Shown here: in pieces, positions 46,081 to 53,000 of the stretch
How the letters are laid out: every line of letters starts with the position of its first letter
Numbering within the stretch: position 1 is the stretch's first letter
NCBI GenBank assembly: GCA_963738025.1
Contig: CAVTWA010000014.1
Coordinates: 69,445 to 133,444 of the forward strand
Length of the DNA stretch: 64,000 nucleotides
DNA from: 20CM-2-55-15 sp963738025
GTDB taxonomy: Bacteria; Acidobacteriota; Terriglobia; 20CM-2-55-15
Direction of reading: 5' to 3'
Notes under the pieces: model-generated
Seen by the model: only the letters and a program-made list of their open reading frames with translations
What the model was told of the DNA's origin: nothing
Database searches by the model: none
Program-made: the position numbers and the translations under genes

Positions 46081-46343
46081 ACCTTCTCTAACGTTCCGCC
46101 CGTCCATACGCTCCCTATCGGGGGAAGCGCACAGTGATCTTCACACTCGCATCCGTACTTCTGTAACAGGCGCATCGCCGCACTGTTCTATTCAAAGAGC
46201 TGTTAACCGAAATCGCAATTTGCAGTCTTACCGGCATGGGGCGGTAACAATAAGCGCCAACCGAAAACGAAATATTCGCGTCTGCCTGGAGGTATGGGCG
46301 AATGTGAAAATCTGAAAATCGGATTTTCGAGCGAGGAGTGTGT

Positions 46344-46943
46344 ATGAAGCAGGCGGCGACAGCCGTATTGCTCATCTTCTGTCTAAGTATTTGCGTTCAT
46401 GCCGAGCCGCGCACGCTGGCCATATATCTGAAGCAAGCGGGCGGCCTGAACGGCGAATCGCGTGAGATGATGCAATTCGAACTGCAGCGGTTACTCGATC
46501 CGGCGGGTATCCGTGTTATCTGGAAGGATTTTGGGGCGCGCAAGACAGGCGAGGACTTCGACCTGGTAGTCGTGGGCTCTATCGCAGGGTCTTGTTCGCC
46601 AGGCGAAAATGAACCTGCTCCAACCATTTCCGCTGTTCAACCACTGGTGAGCCTTGCGGACACCGCAGTATCCAACAATCACATTCTGCCGTTTTTCGAA
46701 GTGGACTGCTCGTGGTTGAGGAGAATACTCGGCAGTAATGCCGGCCGCCCTCTGATGGGCCGCGCTCTTGCCCGTGTGATTGGACACGAGCTCTATCACA
46801 TCCTCGCCAGAACCATGGAGCACCGCGATACCGGCATCGCCAAAGCGATCTTTTCTGCCGAGGAACTCTCTATGGCTCGATTCGACTTCGACCTGATCAG
46901 TCTGGCCCGAATAAGATCGCTGTCAATTGCCGGCGTCACATAA
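46344..46943 (+). CDS. Secreted HExxH protein, putative metalloprotease
   Basis: 199 residues from MKQAATAVLLIFCLSICVHA (signal peptide). The active-site-like helix is HELYHILARTMEH (HExxH, then a further His eight residues after the second zinc His), in the context VIGHELYHI. There are few other recognisable motifs, and the spacing is not the metzincin HExxHxxGxxH. The family appears in Acidobacteria as hypothetical protein. It is probably a periplasmic zinc peptidase. Confidence 0.65.
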   Translation: MKQAATAVLLIFCLSICVHAEPRTLAIYLKQAGGLNGESREMMQFELQRLLDPAGIRVIWKDFGARKTGEDFDLVVVGSIAGSCSPGENEPAPTISAVQPLVSLADTAVSNNHILPFFEVDCSWLRRILGSNAGRPLMGRALARVIGHELYHILARTMEHRDTGIAKAIFSAEELSMARFDFDLISLARIRSLSIAGVT

Positions 46944-46949
46944 CGACGG

Positions 46950-47027
46950 GAAGGAATAAGCCGCGAATTGAACGAATTGAACGAATTCAGATTCGTTAAA
47001 TTCGTTCAATTCGTGGCTTATTCCTTC
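46950..47027. repeat. Long hairpin, GAATTGAAC direct-repeat arms
   Basis: Arms (about 46950-46987 and 46991-47027) pair through GAAGGAATAAGCC / GGCTTATTCCTTC and three GAATTGAAC / GTTCAATTC units. It follows the stop of the HExxH gene and is a likely terminator. Same architecture as the 6955 and 12543 hairpins but with different sequence. Confidence 0.8.
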
Positions 47028-47131
47028 CTTCCCCTTTTTTCACGGATAGAGAAACATTGGGTCATCAGGAGGAAGTGTACTGAATCCCATTAGGCTGGGA
47101 AGGGACAAACCGGGAAGAATTGCTGGGACAG

Positions 47132-47371
47132 TTACAATTCGCGCGATTGCAACAGCCGTTTCCTGGCTGATCTGGGTTCATGAAACTCCCGCACATACCG
47201 CCTTAGTTGCGCTTCGCTTTGTATCTGGTAGACCTCATGTTTCGGCCACTGGCGGTTATGCAGTTCGACCGCTTGCTGATAGGCGAATATCATCTCTTTT
47301 AACCGATGCACATTCGCTCCATTGAGGATTCGCTCCGCGTTGCGCACTAACTGATGATCGAGTTGGATCAT
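47132..47371 (-). CDS. Small protein of unknown function (79 residues)
   Basis: From MIQLDHQLVRNAERIL, with GGAGG 7 bases upstream of the ATG. Helical and basic at its end (SARKRLLQSREL). A longer frame exists but lacks a ribosome site. I recognise no family. Confidence 0.55.
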   Translation of the reverse strand: MIQLDHQLVRNAERILNGANVHRLKEMIFAYQQAVELHNRQWPKHEVYQIQSEAQLRRYVREFHEPRSARKRLLQSREL

Positions 47372-47534
47372 GAATACCTCCGACCCATTCGCGGGACAAA
47401 CAACAGGGGTGTGAGTCGTTAGTGTCGCAAGTGGAAGCGCCAAGCGCCATCCGGCGAAAACCGGACCTTGCCCGATTTAATTACGGGCCCGCCGGAAGAG
47501 CAACGGCACGGGTATAATAAACGTCTTTGTTGGT

Positions 47535-48351
47535 ATGAGAATGAGCAGCGCAATAATCTACCGTCTCCGGGCCGCCTGTCTTACCGTAGTGGTATTCCTG
47601 CAGTTGTTGCCGGGGAAAGGGCTGGCGCAGTCGCTGGACGAAGTGCTCGATCGTGTCAGCAAAAATGTTGAAGAGTTCCAGGATCAGCTGCCCGATTTCG
47701 TCTGCACCGAGAAAGTCACTTCAAGCGAATTTGAGTCAGGAAAGCTGATCAAGGAAAGAGTAGTTGAATCCATCTTCACGGGGGTTCAGCGATCGATCGA
47801 AGCGAACCGGGTTCAATTTGCCTTCACGGAATCCCGTGAGGTGATGGCGATCGGCGGTAAACCCGTTCCTAAGGGGACGCCGTTCCCGAAGTTGCCATAT
47901 CGCTATGCCGGCGGGTACAGCTCTCTGCTGGTCACTACTTTTGCGCGGGATAATCTCGGGACCCATAACTATTCCATTGCGGACACTTACAATTCCGGAA
48001 CCTCCAGCTCACTTCTTGTCCGATTTGCCACGAAGGAAGACCAGCAGAAATTGCGTGGGGTGTTTCAGGGGACGCAACTCGTTGCCAAAGACGTCGGAGC
48101 GGCCTGGATCGATCAGAAAACCTTTCGCGTTCTTCGCCTGCAGCGTCAATCTCTCAATCTTCCTCCAGTTCTCTCGAGATCCATAGCCACCGTGGACTAT
48201 GGGCCGGTGACGATCGGTGACACGAAATTCTGGATGCCAACGAAGGTCCGTGCCGATGTCAACGAACGAAATTCCAAGAGTCAGCGTAAGCTACGTTGCG
48301 GAATATTCCGATTGTAGAAAGTTCATGGCCGACATCAAACTGCTCCAGTAG
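47535..48351 (+). CDS. Secreted protein of unknown function (one frameshift near 48,282)
   Basis: About 270 residues after repair. Leader MRMSSAIIYRLRAACLTVVV to LAQ. The body is beta-rich with PDFVCTEKVTSSEFESGKLI, YRYAGGYSSLLVTTF and VDYGPVTIGDTKFWMPTKV. At about 48,282 one extra C breaks the frame: after removal the end reads SVSYVAEYSDCRKFMADIKLLQ and stops at 48351, the normal C-terminus of these acidobacterial envelope proteins. Single Cys pair probable. A LolA-like fold is possible. It lies upstream of the two selenoprotein candidates. Confidence 0.65.
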
Positions 48352-48365
48352 GTCACGCTCTGTAG

Positions 48366-48384
48366 GGGCGGTCTATGACCGCCC
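48366..48384. repeat. REP-like perfect palindrome
   Basis: GGGCGGTC-TAT-GACCGCCC, a perfect 8-base stem with a TAT loop, between the 47535 gene and the selenoprotein candidate. It is the best-formed member of the family seen at 20389 and 45455, and a possible terminator. Confidence 0.7.
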
Positions 48385-48460
48385 GAAGCCTGTTTGCCTT
48401 TCCTGGACATTGCCGAGCGTGTGATCTATAAATACATCGAAAATAACTAAGGAAAGCCTT

Positions 48461-49495
48461 ATGAGGCCCGTTTTCGCTCGATTCGCTGTGTTCTTGTGTC
48501 TGGCTCTTGCAGGATGCTCAGTGGCAAAGCCGGACCCGGCTGTCGTTAAAACTGCGAAGCCCGCGGTGAAGGCTCAGGCTCGAGAAACGTTCAAGACTGC
48601 GGATCAATTCGATCCGGCTGATGTCGGGGCGATCCACAAGCTGCGCGACGAGTGGATGTCTGCCTTTGCAACGGGGAACGCGGAACCGGTCGAGTTCATG
48701 TTCACAAACGACGCGCTCTTCGCTCTTCCCTCCCACCTGTCATTGACCGGAGACAACGGACCATCCGCGAAACAACTCCTTGCACGTTTCGCGGCGCAAC
48801 TGGTATTCGACGAGAAGTCCGAGCAATTCGTGACCGACGGAGGAGATCCCCGGAAGATGATGAAATTACCCTGGGTGTCATACTACTCCGCTTATAAGCT
48901 GGTTCTCACCCCCAAACATGGCGGTAACCCATTGGAAACCAATGGCCGGTTTATGACGAGATTTCGCCGGCAGGCGGACGGGTCATTGAAGGTGATGAGC
49001 GGCTTCAGCATCGGTCAGCGAACGCCAGACTTCACCTTGAATCGCATGCGGGCCGACGGCACGGTGCAGCTCTCCACCTTGCGGGGTAAGCCGACAGTAG
49101 TTATCTTCGGCAGCTATACTTGAGGCCCGTTCATGGGCGGTGTCGGCGACACCGAGAACTGGTACAGAAGCTACAAGGACCGGGCAAATTTTCTTCTGGT
49201 TTATGTCGAAGAAGCTCATCCGGGCAATGTTGTCGAGGGTCGTCAGGTGTTTGCTCACGAGTCCGATGCCGACCGGCAGGAACTTGCCGAAATCTGTACC
49301 GCCAGCAGACAACTGACGATGCCAACCGTCCTCGACAAGCTCGATAACTCCGTTGAAATTGCTTACGGCGCCTTCCCCGACCGCATCTATGTGCTGGATT
49401 CACTCGGATTGGTCCAATACAAAACCAAACCTGGCCCGCGCGGCTGGGACGTCGTCGAACCGCGGGCGGCTCTCGACCGTCTCCTCAAGAATTAG
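48461..49495 (+). CDS. Candidate selenoprotein: NTF2-like + iodothyronine-deiodinase-like lipoprotein (Sec at residue 221)
   Basis: Read through the TGA at 49121-49123, this is one 344-residue protein. Lipobox at LALAGCS. Residues ~50-190 are an NTF2/SnoaL-like domain (KLRDEWMSAFATGNAEPVEF, then GRFMTRFRRQADGSLKVMSG). The C-terminal thioredoxin-fold domain has the deiodinase-type site FGSYT-U-GPFMGG, where U is the TGA, followed by FLLVYVEEAHPGN and the cis-proline segment TMPTVLD, all deiodinase-family landmarks. The rest reads in frame with no other stop to the TAG at 49493. A hairpin 21 bases after the TGA fits a bacterial SECIS. It is a secreted redox protein; substrate unknown. An iodinated substrate is not implied. 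Confidence 0.8.
49121..49154 (+). promoter_or_regulatory. UGA(Sec) codon and candidate bacterial SECIS, gene 1
   Basis: TGA at 49121-49123. Perfect 7-base stem CGGTGTC (49138-49144) / GACACCG (49148-49154) with loop GGC; 21 bases lie between the TGA and the loop. Bacterial SECIS elements need a G at the loop start and a loop roughly 16-37 bases from UGA. Both conditions hold. A weaker GCCC/GGGC stem competes next to the TGA. Confidence 0.7.
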
Positions 49496-49559
49496 CCCAG
49501 CTCTCCTCAGGAGGCTCTATAATCTCGGGGAAAAGTGGTCGTCCTGAGGAGACGTAACG

Positions 49560-50120
49560 ATGACCTGGATCAAGACCATTCCAACAACTGAAGCCAGCGA
49601 TGATCTTCGCAGAGCAATCGAAGCGCAAAAGGCCATGTACCCGATCGAGTACGCAACTCCGGTTCATCCAACCGACGGCACTTCGCAAATTGTGGCATCC
49701 CACAGCCTGATTCCGCAGGCGCTCTACCATGCGTTCGCCGCATTCGGCGCCATGATGTCACCGGACCTTCCTCTCAGCCGTCGCCAGCACGAGATGATCA
49801 CTACTGTGGTCTCGGTCACCAACAGGTGCCACTACTGAATCGAATCTCACGCAGAGTTTCTGCGGCGGGTAACACTCGACGAAGAACTGGTTCGCGCCCT
49901 TGAAGAGGACTATACACAGGCCCCAATCACCAGGGCGGACCGGGTCATGTTGGACTACGTCGTCCAGCTCACAAAGGATGCAACTCGTATCGGTCCCGAG
50001 GACCATGAACGATTGCGCGGCGAGGGTTTCGACGATCGCAGTATCCTGCAAATGACATTGATCGCCGCTTGGTTCAACTACATCAACCGGGTGGCTGACG
50101 CGCTCGGCGTCGGCCGCTGA
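49560..50120 (+). CDS. Candidate selenoprotein: AhpD/carboxymuconolactone-decarboxylase family (Sec at residue 93)
   Basis: Read through the TGA at 49836-49838, this is a 186-residue protein. The peroxidase-type site is VTNRCHY-U-IESH: Cys90-x-x-Sec93-x3-His97, exactly the C-x2-C-x3-H layout of AhpD-like enzymes with the second Cys replaced by Sec. Family features on both sides are intact (LPLSRRQHEMITTVVS before; LTKDATRIGPEDHERLR and AWFNYINRVADALGV after). It ends at a TGA (50118-50120). Starts with MTWIKTIPTTEASDDL, with CTGAGGAG upstream. It lies 64 bases after the deiodinase-like gene. Likely reduces peroxides or another oxidant. Confidence 0.82.
49836..49864 (+). promoter_or_regulatory. 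UGA(Sec) codon and candidate bacterial SECIS, gene 2
   Basis: TGA at 49836-49838. Perfect 6-base stem CGCAGA (49850-49855) / TCTGCG (49859-49864) with loop GTT; 17 bases between TGA and loop. G is the first loop base. This distance and loop type match the classic bacterial SECIS. Confidence 0.7.
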
Positions 50121-50123
50121 AAC

Positions 50124-50400
50124 AAGAAGCTCATCCCGGTCCACCTCATCACTTTGGGAGAGGGCTTCGAGACACTCGACAATGTCACTGCTCCGTTTGT
50201 TGTCGATCAGCAAACTTGCTGTCCTGTAAAACGCAATCCCGGCGGATGGCGACCAGTCTGAAATCTGCGGCGCTTTGGTTGCTGCATGCATATATTTCAC
50301 GGCCGCCTCAATATTTCCGGATTTTGCCGCGACAAAGGCAAGGACCACGTTGCCCGTAACAATTGCTTCGCCGTAAATAAGCAGTCGTGAAACGCATCCT
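50124..50400 (-). pseudogene. Fragment of a repeat-type protein gene (remnant)
   Basis: On the minus strand the frame reads GEAIVTGNVVLAFVAAKSGN, then EAAVKYMHAATKAPQ and AFYRTASLLIDNKRSSDIVECL, which looks like real protein (helical repeat type), but stop codons interrupt it upstream (TGA TGA before GCVSRLLIYGEAI) and no start exists. A gene C-terminus left behind is the best reading. On the plus strand a short signal-like peptide (50383-50448) is also an orphan. Confidence 0.4.
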
Positions 50401-50546
50401 CGTCCTCATCATCGGAACAGCCTTAACTCTGCAAATGGTGTGCCTCGCATAGCAGAAGGCAGCTTTGTCGAGAGTCGGTGTGGCGTCGTCGACAATTGGA
50501 CTGGTGAGCCGAGGCCGAAGAAACCGGCATATCTCCGTGCCGAACT

Positions 50547-50560
50547 ATTAAATATTTAAT
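50547..50560. promoter_or_regulatory. BlaI-type operator, upstream copy
   Basis: A perfect 14-base palindrome ATTAAATATTTAAT within the 20-base repeat AACTATTAAATATTTAATTG. The identical repeat recurs 52 bases downstream. It overlaps the TTGACA -35 box (50560-50565) of the regulator promoter. Confidence 0.75.
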
Positions 50561-50590
50561 TGACAATGGTCTTAATCTGCGGAATATACT
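50560..50590 (+). promoter_or_regulatory. Promoter of the BlaI-type regulator
   Basis: TTGACA at 50560-50565 with TATACT at 50585-50590 (19-base spacer) or AATATA at 50583-50588 (17 bases). Operators lie on both sides, so repression by the gene product is likely. Confidence 0.6.
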
Positions 50591-50598
50591 TTGGAACT

Positions 50599-50612
50599 AT
50601 TAAATATTTAAT
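50599..50612. promoter_or_regulatory. BlaI-type operator, downstream copy
   Basis: Second perfect ATTAAATATTTAAT palindrome, between the promoter and the Shine-Dalgarno sequence of the regulator, covering the probable transcription start. Confidence 0.75.
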
Positions 50613-50629
50613 TGCAAAAGGAGGCGCTT

Positions 50630-50937
50630 GTGCCGAGGACGAAGTCTTCGCATCTGACTGATGCCGAGCTGAGGCTCATGGACATCGTCTGGGAGAAGGG
50701 TGCTGCGACGGTTGGCGAGGTTGTCGACGCGGTGAATGCGGACACGCCGCTTGCCTATTCGACTGTTTTGACGACCTTGCGAATCCTCGAGAACAAAGGC
50801 TATTTGCGCCACACGAAAGACGGGCGCGCATTCGTCTACCGCCCCGTGGTGCGGCGGAACAAAGCTCAGGAAAGCGCGATCAAGCACCTGCTGCGAAGGT
50901 TTTTTCAAGACTCGCCCGAATTGCTCGTTTTGAATTT
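50630..50937 (+). CDS. BlaI/MecI-family repressor, truncated at the join
   Basis: From the GTG at 50630 (AAAGGAGG 6 bases upstream), VPRTKSSHLTDAELRLMDIVW, a penicillinase-repressor winged helix: GEVVDAVNADTPLAYSTVLT, then LENKGYLRHTKDGRAFVYRP, then a dimerisation helix. The normal C-terminus ends ...DSPELLVLNLLE. Here it reads DSPELLVLNL then switches to RRAPGRPRP. The join lies there (about 50,937). It would repress itself and a membrane protease partner (BlaR1/M56) normally encoded next, which has been lost here. Confidence 0.85.
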
Positions 50938-50945
50938 ACGACGAG
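50925..50945. other. Probable chimeric assembly join
   Basis: Sequence left of here is moderate-GC acidobacterial-type; right of here it is high-GC actinobacterial-type. Both the BlaI gene (plus strand) and a DUF4231-like gene (minus strand) lose their C-terminal ends here. There is no repeat, integrase or tRNA at the boundary. Confidence 0.75.
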
Positions 50946-51199
50946 CGCCGGGACGACCGCGGCCAGCACGATCGCCGGGATGCGGAGGCCGTAGTAGCGC
51001 CGGATGTTGGTGCGCGCCTGCGCCTCCACGAACCGGAGGTACGCGATGCACCGGCCGCGCATGGTACTCCCTGCCCTGCTCGTTCAGCTTCAGCAGGTCG
51101 ACCTGGCGCTCGAGCCAGGCCTCGTCCGCGAACCGGCCTGTCGGCAGCGCGGGAACATCGATCGTCGGAGGGATCTCGGTCGTCGTCGGCGGCGCTCAT
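50938..51199 (-). CDS. DUF4231-like membrane protein, truncated at the join and frameshifted
   Basis: From MSAADDD at 51199 the reading changes frame and continues as DEAWLERQVDLLKLNEQGREYHARPVHR, shortened here to DEAWLERQ and YHARPVH, then YLRFVEAQARTNIRRYYGLR and a membrane helix IPAIVLAAVVPALVV, where the sequence switches to acidobacterial DNA. The R-x-x-x-Y-x-x-R helix followed by a hydrophobic segment resembles DUF4231. Membrane part lost. Function unknown. Confidence 0.5.
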
Positions 51200-51343
51200 C
51201 GTCGCTTTACTCTCGTCGCCTGCCGAGGCGATGTCAACGCCGGGCGCCAGGGACGGTGGACGACGTAGGAAGCCCGCAGCGGCGGGGGTCGGCGACGACC
51301 TGTCGGGAGTGGCCGGGCAGCCGTGGACGAGCGGTCGGCATCG

Positions 51344-52279
51344 CTAGGCCATCCCAGGTGGATCTCGACGCTGCTGTCGGCGACTCCGCCGAGGATGGTG
51401 TAGTCGGCGCGGGTCTCCTGCAGCAGGGAGCCTGGCACGAGCTGGAGACCGGGCCGTGCGCGACCAGTCGCGCGATGAAGCGCTGCCAGGACAGCCCGCC
51501 GCCAGCGTCGCCGTCGAGCCAGAAGCTGCGGTGCCGGGCGCCGAGTATCTCGCTCGGGCCGATGGTGTTGGCCTTCGGGCGGCACCAGGGACCAGTCGCC
51601 GGCGAAGGAGTGCAGCGCGTTCTGCATGACGGTCATCGGGTGCAGGTCCACCAGGCGCGGCCCGGCCTGCTTGTAGCCGTCCAGGTCGCCCTCCCACTCC
51701 AGGCCGAGGTGCGGCTCCCAGAACGCGATGTGCCCGCTCCAGCCGATGCCGCCGTAGCAGACGTCAGCGCCGCCGGCCTGCGCGATGTCGTCGGCGTACC
51801 TCGATCTTGTCGGTGGTGGGGAAGTGGATCTGGCTCTCCGGCGGGCGGAGCCGGCGTCGATCCGGCCGAAGAAGGTGTCCAGCATCGCCCGCTGGAACGA
51901 CCCGGCCCAGGAGGCGGGCGCGGTGACCCCGTTCTCGTCCGCGTACTCGTCCAGGTTGAAGGTGTCCACATGGTGCAGCGACAGGCCCTCGGCGTTGATC
52001 ATGGCCGCGGCGATCTCATACTGCGGCATGGGTCCCGACGGGCAGGAGCGCCACGAAACGGCGTCCCGCGTCCCTGGCCTCGCGGATCCGGCCGACCAGG
52101 TCGGTGGCGAAGGCATGGTAGAAGTCGCCGGGCTCGTCGATGATCCGGATCTTGAACTCGGGATTCGGATGTGTGTGAGCTCCGCCCGCGTGATCCTCCG
52201 GGCGCGCCGGCAGGCATCCCGGTCGCGGAAGCTGATGAAACGGGCCATGTCGTAGTCGAACTCGGACCTGCGTGACCAT
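51344..52279 (-). CDS. Glucosamine-6-phosphate isomerase/deaminase-like protein (several frameshifts)
   Basis: Fragments in three frames give one protein of about 300 residues: MARFISFRD, HPNPEFKIRIIDEPGDFYHAF, ATDLVGRIREARDAGRRFV, PMPQYEIAAAMIN, LHHVDTFNLDEYADENG, KIEVYADDIAQAGGADVCYG, GIGWSGHIAFWEP, HPMTVMQNALHSFAG and ending LGMA with a TAG near 51344. It has the NagB/SugarP-isomerase layout (LDEY, G-x-G-x-x-GHIAF). Deaminates or isomerises an amino-sugar phosphate. The Shine-Dalgarno sequence AAAGGA precedes the ATG at 52279. Frameshifts are probably sequencing insertions. Part of the ROK/PIG-L operon. Confidence 0.75.
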
Positions 52280-52284
52280 GGTGA

Positions 52285-53000
52285 TCATCCTTTCACGGGA
52301 GAAGCTCGTCTGGTGCTCCCGCGCAGCCAGGTAAGGCAAGGGACGAACCCCTCGGCGTACCCGACGCCGCATTGGAGGCCGCGGAAGCGCGTGGCCGCCC
52401 GCATCTGCTCGACGATGTCGACGCCGTCGTGGGTCGCCCAGCCAGGTCAGCTGGCTCTGGTGGGCCTCGAGCATCGCCGTCTTCGTCTCGATCGCCTCCG
52501 AGACGTCGACGTACTCGGTCGGCTGGAAGCCGAGGCCCATGACGGTGTCCATGTAGTAGATCGGCGCCACCAGCCGGTGGTGCGGTGCGCCCGTCTCGAA
52601 GAGGGGCAGCGTCGCATGGAAGCTGCAGTCGAAGACGAGCTTCGAGATCTCGTTGTGGTCGCTGATGTAGTCCTGGGGGGAGTGAGTGACGATCAGGTCT
52701 GGGCTGCGTCTCGCGGACGAGGTCGACGACGAGCCGTCGCTGGGCCGCGTCGGCCGCGCTGACCTCGGCGTCGCGAAGCCCAGCTATGTGTATTCGGGCG
52801 CCGCAGATCTCCGCGGCGCGCCGGGCCTCGCCGTCGCGGACCGCCGCGATCTCGTCGGAGGTATGGCTGTAGCTGCCGCGATCGCCGCGCGTCGCGTGGC
52901 ACATCACCACGTCGTGACCCTCCCGGACGAAGCGCGCGAGCGTCCCGCCGCAGAGGATCTCCAGGTCGTCGGGGTGTGCGCCGACGGCGAGGACCCTCAC
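52285..53000 (-). CDS. PIG-L family deacetylase (frameshifted)
   Basis: Begins VRVLAVGAHPDDLEILCGG at the GTG at 53000, which overlaps the ROK stop. The AHPDD zinc motif is complete, followed by ARFVREGHDVVMCHATRGDRG and YSHTSDEIAAVRDGEARRAA, then in another frame YYMDTVMGLGFQPTEYVDVS and KTAMLEAHQSQLTWL. About 235 residues. PIG-L/LmbE enzymes remove acetyl groups from N-acetyl amino sugars or small amides. It pairs logically with the isomerase next to it: deacetylate, then deaminate or isomerise. Confidence 0.82.

Noticed and set aside
6955..47027. Repeats as a CRISPR array
   Set aside because: Repeats are inverted hairpins, dispersed by many kb, with no regular spacers or cas genes.
49121..49123. 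TGA at 49121 as a normal stop or a pseudogene
   Set aside because: The protein continues in frame with strong family features, the TGA sits exactly at the catalytic position, and a SECIS-like hairpin follows. A random nonsense mutation would not explain all three.
50383..50448. Short GTG-started peptide with a signal-like sequence
   Set aside because: 21 residues ending at a TAG directly after the leader; no mature protein. Kept only as part of the gene remnant.
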